Shown piece after piece: positions 1 through 12,000 of a stretch of DNA of 64,000 nt. The notes under the pieces were generated by a model. It did not search any database and was not told the origin of the DNA. It saw nothing but the letters and a program-made list of their open reading frames with translations. Position 1 is the first letter of the stretch. Each line of letters begins with the position of its first letter. Source of the DNA: Gerris lacustris (Eukaryota > Arthropoda > Insecta > Hemiptera > Gerridae); NCBI GenBank assembly GCA_951217055.1, contig OX578278.1:38785115-38849114 (forward strand), read 5' to 3'. The translations under genes and the position numbers were made by a program.

Positions 1-2296
1 TATTAAACTAATCAAGGACAATGAATTAAAACAAATCAAGGAATAGTCGTTCCCCTAATGGTCTTAGCAATCAAAAATATAAAAAATTCCGTAGCACGAC
101 AGCCTACTGGCTCTATACCAGCTAAGTAGCTTTTATAACTATAAAAAAAAAAAAAAAAAAAAATTAAAATATTATATATATTTATGTTATATCTTGTGGA
201 ATTACATGTTTTATTAATCTTGGGCTGTTGGTATCTTTGCTTGTTTTTGTTGGGTGTTGTGTGGAATATATTTGTGCTTGGGCGGGGGTTACGATCGACC
301 CTTGCCCACAGGACATTGAGGCAGAACGACCGAGCCAAATTCTCCACTGCCCCAACACACCTGTGGTCAATGGTGACCAGTCGGTAAGTCCTTGACCAAA
401 AAAAAAAGACACACACACAGAAAGTCTTGTTTTATTAGCAATTGCTCCACGTTGTTCACTAGCATCCAAAAACAAAAATAATTAAATTCACTTCATTCTT
501 AGACTTGATTTTTTATAATATCTTTTTTTAAGCAAAATTTAATGCCATTTTTAAATTATTTATCTACTTAAATATTTTAGAAGCAAATTTATCTTTGTTT
601 ACTACCTTTCAACTTATTGCATTTACAGTGTGATATAGACAATTACTAATTCTGTTTTAACCTTGAGTGCTTGCATAATTAAAAGTTTCATTTGTCTAAC
701 ATTTTTTTCCCCAGTCAGTTTAAATAAATAGTAGAAATAACTTTTATATCATTATTAGAAATAACTAAATAGGGGCCCAGTGTAGCCAAGAGGTTAGTAT
801 ACTTGCAACTCCGCCTTGTACCAAGGTCAAAACAAGGACATATCTCGAGCTTGATTGTTGCAGTTAATTTGATTTTTTGATTTTTTTTTTTTTATCTTGT
901 TCAGTTTTCCGGGAAAATACTTGATCATCTATTCTCAGACTAATTTCATATTTGAAATGAAATTTGTTTAATTGAATCCTACAATTTCTTTCATACAATA
1001 TTTTCCTATCCTTAGACATAATGCACCTAGCCTCTACATTAGCAATCTCTTCTAGAACCACTACATAGCATCAGAGGTCACATTCATTAGTAATATAGGG
1101 AAAGGTAGATAGATATATGTTTATACATACATGTCAAACCATGCCATACATACTAGGACATGAGTAGAGATGAATAGAGGGTGGGGGGGGGGGGGCTTTA
1201 ACTAACTAGTAACCTGTAGGTTAAAAATTATATAATCAAGTGAAAATGTTAATCAAAATAAAAAGTAAATGAGAGAGGTAAAATATTAGGCAATGTTTTA
1301 TAATTATCATTTTTATTTCACCCTTATGATTTGATTATTAGAGATAATACTCAGTAGTAATCAAGATAAAAACAAAGAACATCTTTCAAACTACAGATAA
1401 GGATTTTGCCCTTCAATATGGTGTGAGAGGAATTCCTGATATACCTATAGAAGTGTTTGTTTTTTGGGACAGAGGGGATAATGTTAATAAGTTTGGGAAC
1501 CTAGATAAAACAAATATACTGTGTTGATTCCAGAGTATTCCAGCTCTTTCTTAATTAGGAATAATTAATTTTAGACCAACTTTTTAAAACTGTAATGTAT
1601 TAAAAATATATGCGATAATTAATACATTTGTGCTAGTAGTAGTGCAGGGACGATAAGCTACTTGTTAGCCCCATATTTGGACCCTGTTTACTGACCCTGG
1701 GGGAGTAGAGGCACTTAACACACTTATGTACCACCGAAGCAAATACGAAGTGATCAATAGTGAGCCATATAAATCAAAGTGCTTAGGTATGGGTCGAAGA
1801 CGTCATCTCGACCTGATTCATTGATGGTCTAGCAGAAGTGACATTGGCTTAACAATTTAGGCAACCCTGAACCCCATTACTTGCTAAAAATTATAATAAT
1901 TTTTAACTCTCATGTTTTCTGAAATTTCTTATGAAAAAGAAATTTATTTCTTAAGGAATGAATGTCACTTATCAATTTTAGTTGTAAATAACTATAACAA
2001 AAAGAATTTATACTTATTTGCTTGCTAAATTAATATATGATTTAATTTTTTATTAATATAAAAATATTAACTGCTTGCAGTTTAATTTGATGATTTGGCC
2101 TGTTTATTTGCATGGTGATGATTTTCATTGTTAAACATATATATTACTCTCTTTTATTAATTTGATTTATTATGCTTTTGATATCATTTTTTTTTTTGTA
2201 AAAATACTAACATTAATGTAAAAGAAACTATAAAATTATAATTGTGAGACATTGCCATACATGTAAAATAAAATAAGTTACTTTCTGATTCCTATA
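1..2296. other. Intron or upstream DNA with decayed repeats
   Basis: No supported exon. It holds a poly(A) run (about 143-163), a GC-richer block at 280-400 with a weak box-B-like GGTCGATCG on the minus strand, a tRNA-like fragment near 776-850 ('AGCCAAGAGGTTAG'), a G run near 1183-1196 and a decayed SINE at 1625-1870. Confidence 0.5.
1625..1870 (-). repeat. Decayed tRNA-derived SINE (family 1)
   Basis: Aligns by eye over most of its length with the SINE at 16040-16322 in the same orientation ('GTACCACCGAAGC', 'CCTGATTCATTGAT', 'GAGCCATATAAATCA'). Diverged and without a clear poly(A) tail. Confidence 0.55.
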
Positions 2297-2607
2297 CAGT
2301 AGACCTCGATTATACGTCCCCTGATTTGCCGTCGTCTCACTTAACCGTCTCAAACACCTACTGAGAACATCCCTTTTCTTCAACTCCGCGTGTTTCCCCT
2401 CAATCCGCTTTCGGTGTGAATATATGAAGGTACTACCTGTCAATTATTAAGCTCAAAATGTGCCTGGATGGACCAAGATAAAGTCTTGGTTTCACAAAGT
2501 TTTTTTGCCCAAAAAAATAAAAATAACGTGTTACTTTTTTCCCTGAAATTTTCGATTATCTATCAAGGCTCCTGTCCTATGCTAGACGGTTAATCGAGGT
2601 TCTACTG
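2297..2607. mobile_element. pogo/Tigger-like MITE
   Basis: Ends are CAGTAGACCTCGATTATACG and, at the other end, the complement of CAGTAGAACCTCGATTAACC, flanked by TA at 2295-2296 and 2608-2609. Ends CAGTAGAACCTCGATTA with a TA duplication are characteristic of the pogo/Tigger branch of Tc1/mariner. The interior (311 bp in all) has no transposase. Confidence 0.8.
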
Positions 2608-3277
2608 TATTTTATACTTTAGTTTAGTCAACACCTGTGGTGTTGCCATAAATAAAGGTAGTTTAATCACAGTCCTTTTTTTAAAAAAAAGTTTCCACAA
2701 AATTTAACACCCTGTAGAAAAAAATCAAAGAAATAATAACACTTTAGAGGTTTAAGTACAAGCAGGAGTTAAAGATAAAATAACCAACTTTTTCTTGAAT
2801 ACCCATAAATAAAACAATTTTTTTCTCTTCAGAACTCAATCGTGGGACACTCTGTATATATGTATTTAAATTTAATAAACTTTATTTAACTGGAAGTTCT
2901 ACATGAATAATACACATACTCAACCTTATGTATTAGATATGGAATCTATTTAAATACGATTCGTATTATCATATCTCTCTTTTTATATAAAATAAAATAA
3001 GAATTAAGGATTAGTTAAAAGTAAAAATTTAAGTTGTAGATTTATTGAAGTTTCAAAATGAATGTATTTCTTTCTTTGATATTTATAGTAATAGATATTA
3101 TTAAGTCCCCAAAAATTGTATGATTTATTTTCTTTAATTATGGATTTGTTTTGATTACGGATTTGTTTCCTTCATTATGAATTTTTTTGGGTTCAGAATA
3201 TCCTCTTTCGCTTTATTGTGATTATATAACAATTTTAACAGTTAACATTTAATATTTCTATATTTGTGTTGTTTCAG

Positions 3278-3433
3278 CTGTACCACTTGTCAGAAAAAGG
3301 AAGCAGTATACCTAGATTCACGGACGAGGATATTGAGGAGCATCAGCCATTCCCTACGCTACAGCAAGCTCTCGAGGTATTAGACCAGAGCGTTGGCTTT
3401 GACATCGAGATCAAATGGACCATGCAGCTTAAG
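3278..3433 (+). CDS. GPCPD1: GPCPD1-like exon a (first exon in window)
   Basis: The acceptor is a T-rich run ending TTTCAG at 3277 and the donor is AAG|GTAGCC. The 52 codons start and end in phase 0, from LYHLSEKGSS to WTMQLK. The exon carries the 'GFDIEIKW' strand of the GDPD barrel. The matching human segment is preceded by 'LAQLQLLK'; no such exon was found in 1-3277, so the previous exon is probably outside the window. Confidence 0.92.
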
Positions 3434-6400
3434 GTAGCCATATATCCTTTGCTTTAAGGGTACAGCGCTTTGCTGTTTTTACACAATTTTATGTAAACTT
3501 TACTTTCCAACTGCCTAGTTGGCTGTAACTTCCACAGATTATATATTTCCAATTAAATGCAAGTTAATAATAATAAAAAAATCTTAATCTGTAGTGACAC
3601 TTTCACTAGAATTATTAAAAGATGTACATTTTTAGATGAATGCATTCTGAAGATGTAATTTCAAACAAATTGATCAGTCAGTTGTCAAGTTGAACTTTTG
3701 AAAGTTGTCATTATTTTTTTGTATACCTAAAGACCTATTTCTGTGTCCAAGATTTCTGTGTGCAGTTCTTATGGTAGAAAATAAATATAATTAGAGATTA
3801 ATATTTTTACAAGAAGAAATTACCTAAATGGCCCAGTACATCCAGTTTTTGTTGTATTTTTTTCTGGAAACCAACAAGAATAGTCTCTACCTTACCAACT
3901 AAATTTTAACTTGAGACTAGTCTTTGAGAGATAGGAAATGCCTTGTTGGTTAGAGGAAAAGAGATCTCGAGGCCATTGGCAGCTAATCTCAGAAAATACT
4001 CTCATTACTAGTAAGTCAAGTCTCAAGACTCGACCTGGAGACCATTTTGTCTTAAGTGTACACTGCCGTTCAAAGGTAAAAGGCAGTCAATATGGCAATA
4101 TGGTGGATTTGACATTTCGAGAAAAAAGCATCTAAAGTTTTTCAGCTGCAGCACACTTCTATGATCAATTTTTCTGAAATAATTTGTTTGGTTGCTTCAG
4201 TGAGTATATTAGAATTTATAATAATAAAAAATTATGCAATTATCTTGTCTCGTACATTATTTATGAAGGCAACTGCTTTTTGTTGTTGTATTGGTTCATT
4301 TTTTATATTCCAATTTTGGCAGTTAGTCATAATGACTGCCTTTTATCATTGTATTAACCCGTGGCTGCTTTTTTATCTTGGAGGAGTAAAAGTTGGTTTA
4401 GCAGCCAGACCATGATAACTGCTTATTTAAGTTGTATAACTATATGGCTGCTTTTTTCTATTTGCAGCAACAGTTTAAACAGTAATTGCTGCTTATTTTT
4501 CTTAGTGTGTTTGCTTATGTTTTCTTCATCCAAAATTTGTCTGTATATAGTTCATAGCTACAATCAAGTTGTGGGTGTTACTGGATGAAATCATGATGCA
4601 TAAATGTAATAGTTATATCATTGGGTATATATCAAACATTACATGGTGCATGTTCGCGCCTGTAATGTGAGATGGTGGGCAGGAAAGTTTCAATGTGGTT
4701 CTTGAATATTGTTCTGTCAAATATGTTATGCGGCGAATGATTTCCTCGCTTGTCAGCAGGGGGGTCCAGATCAGTATAACTTGTACTATTCAATACATTA
4801 AAAAAGACAATCTTTTTGGGGTGATATCCTAGAGTTGCTGCAAAGAACGTTTTGCATACTTCAATTGAACCACCTGCATTATTTGTCAACTTGTATACGT
4901 AATATTTTTTTAAATGTATTTTGTATCTCAAGTTGTATGAGACTTTACTGGTTCTCGATCACAAGTATGAAGAACGGATGACCTCTGTTCTTTGCTGCTC
5001 AGATTCCAAAATTTTTCGTGAATTATTTTTCTAGTTTCTCAATCAATTATATTAAAACAGCCTATTGTGCAAGTCTTCTTGCAATGTATTTCAGACATGG
5101 GGTGTCGCTGTTTTATTGCAATTTTACCACTCTCAAGTTTTCTTTTTCTAGCCGTTTGTAAGTTTTCTGAAGTCTGTTGATCAGACCCAGACAATGATAA
5201 AACTTGAGTTGTCAGTGGCTTACCCAAGCTTAATTCGACGTTAGAAACTTCCTCGTTACATCCGTATTTATTAATGTTATAAGTATCTAAATTCAAAAGC
5301 GTAACATTTGAGTTTTGGTATAATACAGGAAGTTTTAAAAACTCACCAAGTGGGTCATCAAAATTTTTTTTCTCAGAAACTACTAGCTCGTAACTAAGTA
5401 CATTATCACAATTATTATTTTTATCATAAATAGGGTTTAAATTAAGCGTGACTTGTTCATTTACCTTCAAGTTGCAGCATGTATCAAATATATATTTTCT
5501 TCCAAAAGTGATCCAATCTTGTGAACATATTCAATCACTGTATTATTCACTGTATTCGTTCACTGTATATTAGTTGTTTTCCAAAGTTGTATCAGGATTA
5601 TTAGACAAATTTTGTACATATTTATCAGGAAAAAAAAACGCTTACATTATCATGGAGTGGCAAAGTACTAATTTCTGTTAAAAGTGTTTCACATTCATTT
5701 ACAATCTGTTGATCAGTAAATACTTGAGGCTGTGTTTCATTTTTTTGCATTTCTAAACATTTACTATCAAGTAACTTTCCTCTTGACAGCATGACGAACA
5801 ATAAGATTTCACTCACTGCACAGCAACAACAACAATTTATTGTTATGTTAAATAATTAGGAAGAGTTAAAACACATTATTAATATAGAAATAAGTTATTA
5901 TATACATGACAGCCTTGTCTCTTCTCGATCGTAAACAAAACAACTGTATGAAAAGGTTTAGAACATGTTGGATTATATTCACATATTGCAATGAAAAAAG
6001 GCAGTCGGTGGGCTGCCTGCTCGATCCTCTAGCATGGTAAGAACCGAAAAAAGGTAAAAAGGCAGTGAGTAAGAAGGTTCCGAAGCTGAAGAAATGTTAA
6101 GCACACTCTCTCCAACACTAAAAGGCAGCTATGACACTAGTACTGCCTTTTCCTGATGTATTAAGCGTAACTGCCTTTTAATTTTGTAATAGTTGTTAAA
6201 ACAATGAAAGCAGTCAGACATTTTTAGGACTAAGAGCATTTTATATTTGTTTCTGGTTGCTTTTTAGTGTTGTAGATGATAGAAAATTTCAAGACGAATC
6301 CAACGATACCAAAATGTCTATATGTGAAAAAATGGGTCTGACTGCCTTTTATCTTTGCAGGGCAGTACACTTGGCATTAGTTTCAATATTGTTATGGGTG

Positions 6401-8959
6401 TTGTTTTAAAGCATATATTATGAGGCCTCTTAAGTTATCCTAACCCACAAAATGTTTGAATAAAGAAATATTAGCTTTAAAATTTGTTTTAAGACCATTG
6501 GAAACTTATTATGGATTTTTTTTTTTTTTAATAAAAATTATTAATATAACAAGGGTTCAACTTCCCCTTGAATATGTAGAGAAAAAAGTATCAAAATATC
6601 TATTTATATCAGTTTTTAAATTTTTGTGGTTTGAATATTTTTCCAGGCACCTGTATCATATACAGGTACAGTTGCTTGTTTTAATTAACTTATTTTTTCA
6701 GTTACGGAGGAATTATTTAATAATTTTTAATATTTTATTTTAGGATGGTACTTACGAGCTCTACCATCCATTTGATTTGAACCTATATTTGGACACAGTG
6801 CTGGATGTTGTACTAAAGTATGCTGGCTCTAGAAACATTGTCTTCTCCTGCTTCCACCCTGATATCTGCTCAATGTTAGTATTCTATTTGTCTCTTAGTG
6901 AAAAACCTTTCTGAAATGGAAATCCTGCGCTTTCTGTCTATTTATTAAAAAAAGGACCCTCTTTAAGCAGAATTTTGCTCTTCTAAAGCTATCATTGTTT
7001 AATCACCATAGTTTCGCCTATTGGGACTTGGGTGTTTAAAAAACAATTATATTATAATAAATTATATTAACACTCGTCCAAAAATTCAAGCTGGTTCTCC
7101 ACTAACAAACCTAAATTGAAAAATAAAAATAATTTAAAAAAATACTTATAATCTAGGAAGTTTACATGAAAAAGCCTAGAGTTCATCAAATATTTTTTTT
7201 TTGCTGGAGTCTATTTTTCTCTGACTGTTTCCCGTAGTTAATAATAATTATAATTTGATTTAAATTAAAATTTAATCGTTCCATAGTATGAATACTACCA
7301 AAATCGTAAAATATGAACTCCTGTTACCTAGTAATTACATCAAATCTTTATTAAACTCCTTCAGAAAAACTAAAATTATCTGTTAAATAGGTATATGTAC
7401 GTTCAAGCTTCATAGTGATACATGTAAGTGTACTGTTTGCTACCATGTATTTAAGACTAGAACTTTTTTCGTTATCTAAATGTTCATGAAGGGCTTTAGT
7501 AGCTCGTATAGGATAGAAGTTGGCTCTCCCATCAAAGTAAAACAGCAGTGGGTGTGGTCACAACTTGGATGGTGACCACAGGTCTGGGTTCAAGTCCCAA
7601 ACCCCCACTTGATATTCACCCAGCATCCCCATATAAATGAGCAGCTTTATTATTAGCGCCCCATCCACTGTCGTTCTTTCCGTAAGGAAATCCGATTCCG
7701 TCAAGAAAGAGTGTTAGTGTATGGGGTTCAAGAGGAAAGAACGGCAGGATTATAATCTTACAAGATCATCATCCCCTTGCGCCATCCTCTCCATTCTTGT
7801 CAACCAATAAGTTTCATGTGGTTGGGATAGAGATAACTGTAGAGATCAAGAAAAAGGAAAAGCTGTGGAAAATCTGACAGTGGATAGGGCGCTGTTGTCT
7901 AATTATTTTTAAACTCTTGAATGGGTAAATAAGTGTTTATTTGTTTGTATTCAGTACATTAATTGTCACAAAAGTTTTCTGTATGGCCAAGTAAAGTTCA
8001 ATACTGGTTTTATCAAAACTACAATGTGACTATATCAAATGGTAAAGTGCCGAGGGAATGATATGTGAGACTTTTATCATTCTGTGATTCTCTTTACACA
8101 TTTTTTTTTCTTTATTTCAGGTGTAATTGTAGATTTTTTTTTATTATCAGTTGGTAATTTATTATAAAGAACACTTACGGTGCGTTTACACCTGACATTT
8201 ATCGCACGACATTTATGTCAGACAGAAATCTGAGTAGTGTAAACACCGAAAAATTTATGTCTGAGATTTATGTTTCTACTCTCAGCTATAAGTGTCGACA
8301 CTTCTATAACAACAGATGTAAGCACCTATTATGTGAAAATTCAAACTTCTGACAGATATCGCGGAAGTTGACCTCCCGTCTACTTTTTTCATTCTGCGAT
8401 AAGTGTCGAGTAAATATAAGGTGACCAGACGTCCGTGATTTTCTACAGACAGTCCCGAATTTCAACTATTTGTCCTGTCCGTATACGGACGCTGATTTGT
8501 CCCGAATTCTGAGATTTTATAAAATTAATGTATAAAAACAAGTTTTGAAATAAAATATGAAGAAATTGTAGAAATATTAGAATTGTTGTGAGAATGTTAT
8601 TCTAACCTAAATTTGTTTTATTTACTATCTATCTACTATCATAAATATTATCATTATCTGTTTTTAATAAGAATATTAAAAATTCATGGCTCAGAAAAAT
8701 ATGTCAAACATAAGATTTTTGTTTTTAGATTTAAAATTTGAAAACAAATGTTTTTACCTGATATTAGAAAAAAATAATATTACTTGACTTATTTTCTTAC
8801 GTTACCACTGTAATACGATATTATTATTATTATTAATAATAACACTTAAATGTACATATTTGACTTCTTATTATACTTAAATTAAAAAAGTAATGATTTT
8901 TTTTTTATATATATAATAAGTTGTATTTAAATTTTAAATTATTATTACATTATTTTTTC

Positions 8960-9048
<89 letters not shown>

Positions 9049-12000
9049 ATATATATTGGGGGGGGGGGGTCTCTAATGAGCCCCCTCCCTATCTCAAAGT
9101 AAACTGTCTGTAATTCAGGTCAGAGAAATCTGGTCACCTAAATATGAGTGTTAAAAAAGAGTGGTTGAAACTTGAAGTTGAAGAATTATTTAATATGTAC
9201 TACAGTAAACCTGAACTATGGAACGTTAAATGCAAAATTTATATAGACAGAGTAAAAAAATCCTTAAGCGAAATGGCAATAAGAATAAGATTTAGTACGA
9301 CAGTAGAAGAGATTCAGAGAAAAATCCATAACTTAAGAAATCAATTAAACAGTGAATTTAAAAAAAGGCCAGGGCACTGATGAATTAATTGTATGTATCA
9401 AAATGGCCATACTATAATTTGCTGTTATTTCTATATTGACGATTTCTGTCTGACATTAATATCATGCAATAACTGTCAGATGTAAATGGGTCGTACATTT
9501 ATTGCAAATTTAAGCATTGCGAGAAGTGTCAGACATATATCTCCGACATAAATCTCAAGCAATTTCTCTCAGATGTAAACACTCAAAGCAATTTCTGTCT
9601 GACACTTGACATTTATTGCCGGAGAGAAGTGTCAGATGGAAACGCACCTTTCTAGTCCAGGAGATAGTGTGCAAAAAGTCTCTGACTAACATCAAGCTAT
9701 AATTTTGTGTATAAGTAAATCTTTTGGTGCCTTTTAAGAATATGTGGTCGGCTAAGTTCGTCTGCGGGAGGGTCATAGCTTTTGACATAGGCATTTGAAA
9801 AAAATCAAACCGGTGGAGAGCGGCCATGATCCGCCCTTTTTGGTGGACAATGAGATTTTCGGCACTTCTTTAGATTGTTACTCCCCTTATAAAAAAACAG
9901 AGGGGAGTAACAATTTGAAGAAGGTTTTACAGAATGTTTTTCTTTAGACTGTTACTCCCCTATAAAAACAGAAGTGTGATATTTTTTTGTCCTGAAGCAT
10001 ACCTTTGTCATAACAGTTATTTAGCCAAAGTCATTTATAATCTAAAATAAACATAAGGGAGTAACAATCTAAAGAAGTACCAGATTTTCTTGATCCTGAG
10101 TACGAAATTAGTTAGTAGACCAAAAATCAAGTTGATAGTAGTTTGTCACTTAATAGGTGACCTCTTTGATTTGGAGTAATATTTGAATAACTAACCTATT
10201 AAACGGCAAACTATTATCAACTTGATTTTTGGTGTACTAACTAAGTTTGTACTCAGGATCATGCAAATCACATTGTCCACTAAAAAGGGCGGGACATGGC
10301 CGCTCTCCACCGGTTTGTTTTTTTCAAATGCCTATTGCCAAGCTATGTCCCTCAGACGAACTTAGCCGACCACATATTCTCAAAAGGCACCAAAAGATTT
10401 ACTTATACACAAAATTCTAGCTTGATGTTAGTCAGACAAGTTTTTGCCCGCTATCTCCTGGACTATTTGTTGTTTTTTTAAGAATAAACTTTTCTTTTTT
10501 TTACTCTTTAAGTGTTTTTCGTTAAGTTGTTTTAGATGGCTTTAACACCGAAAAGACAAGAAATAGTGGAAAGGCACCAAGATAAAGGCGGCAAGACCTT
10601 TCCCAATGGGGTGGCATGAGTCCTTGACTCTTGGTGTAAAAACAGTATTATTTTATTTTTTAAAGATAACGATGTAATGGATTTGTTCAGTGAAGAGACA
10701 TATTTCCTGTTTCTTGTTGCATGTCTTTTGTCACCCTTTCTTTTTGATGTGATAAATACTCTATATTATAATTGTTGTTATATGTTTGTTTAGGATACGC
10801 TTGAAGCAGAACAAATATCCAGTAATGTTCCTTACACAGGGAATTACAGACAAGTATCCTGCTTACCATGACCCCCGCTGTCAAAACGTTCCCATAGCTG
10901 TTCATTTTGCTGTCTCCATGGACATTCTTGGTAACTACATTTCTATTGCCAGAGCAGTTTTTACTCTGTATGCCACTCAGGTGATAACTGTGGAGGTCTT
11001 TTTAACTATGATAAATTATAATTGATTCTGAATCCAAATGATTTTTAATTGAGTACAGTAGCTATTTCACATGGGTTTCCTCTATCTAATATCTTTATTA
11101 TATACTAGCTTTCACCCCGCGCTCCGCGCGTGGCTCATGCTAGGTATTAGTGACTATGTTTCCTATAATCATGTAGGCCTAGCAATTAATCCTGAATAAA
11201 ATTAGGACTATATTACACATCATTAATTCCATTACTAAGAATGTAATACTCTCCAAATCGTAGTTTGGAGTCTATCTGTACATTTAATAAATATCCAATG
11301 GAAACTATGTAATATAGAAATAAAAAAAACAATGCTAAATAAATATAATAAATAAGAAAATAAACGTAGACAAAACCAATTAGACTGGGAAGTCATTGAA
11401 CAATCATCAACCATGATGGTGCATTAATTTAATTATACCAGCCTCTTCTCTCACTATGGCTGTTGCACCAGTAAATATTTAATAATTCTAGTTCTGGGAA
11501 AAATTAATAAAATAATAAATACTCTATTTAAAGAGCATTAGTGTGAGATGTAAGCACCCTAATCAGAAATTAAATTGGTCAACAATTGCGGACGCCATAA
11601 GCCCTCAAAGTCAAATATCTTTTTAAAAAAATCAATTTTAGCTTATTTAAGGTAGAACCGATGGAGTTACGACAAAAAGTCATACGACAAAAGTTGTAGA
11701 TCTTTTAAAATCAGTTACTGCTGGCGCAATCAGCTTGTCGATACGACTTACCATTTAGCCACAATAAGCCTCCAAAGAAACTTTAAAGTGCGTCCGCCAT
11801 CTTTAATTTTTTAAGGGGGGTAAAATTATATTTTTTTAACTTTTCGGATTTTTCTAGTCGGGTTGGGCCAATTTCCGTCCAAACGCAAAAAACCGTGAGT
11901 CTCTAGGTGGTCTAGAAGTACCCAAACGTTTTGAATAGCGAGTCTGTGGGGTTTGTTTACGGTGGGTCAAACACTTTTTTTTTGTTTTTTTATACATTTT

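Larger units (their letters stand above)
8178..9650. mobile_element. PIF/Harbinger-like element with MADF gene, interrupted
   Basis: The left end CGGTGCGTTTACACCTGACA is matched by the complement of the right end (AGGTGCGTTTCCATCTGACA). TTA precedes the left end. Iterated 'TTTATGTC.GACAGAAAT' blocks lie inside both ends. It carries a MADF-domain reading frame, and MADF proteins are typical partners of PIF/Harbinger transposases. A second element (8419-9139) is inserted inside, and a foldback element abuts the right end at 9653. Confidence 0.6.

Noticed and set aside
36..416. 126-aa minus-strand open frame
   Set aside because: It runs through a poly(A) tract and a repeat-like GC block with low-complexity Phe and Asn runs; no domain.
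1380..1527. Open frame reading ...DKDFALQYGVRGIPDIPIEVFV... on the + strand upstream of the GPCPD1-like exons
   Set aside because: It matches no part of the GDPD or CBM20 domains, has no good donor and no family likeness. Probably chance or an old repeat.
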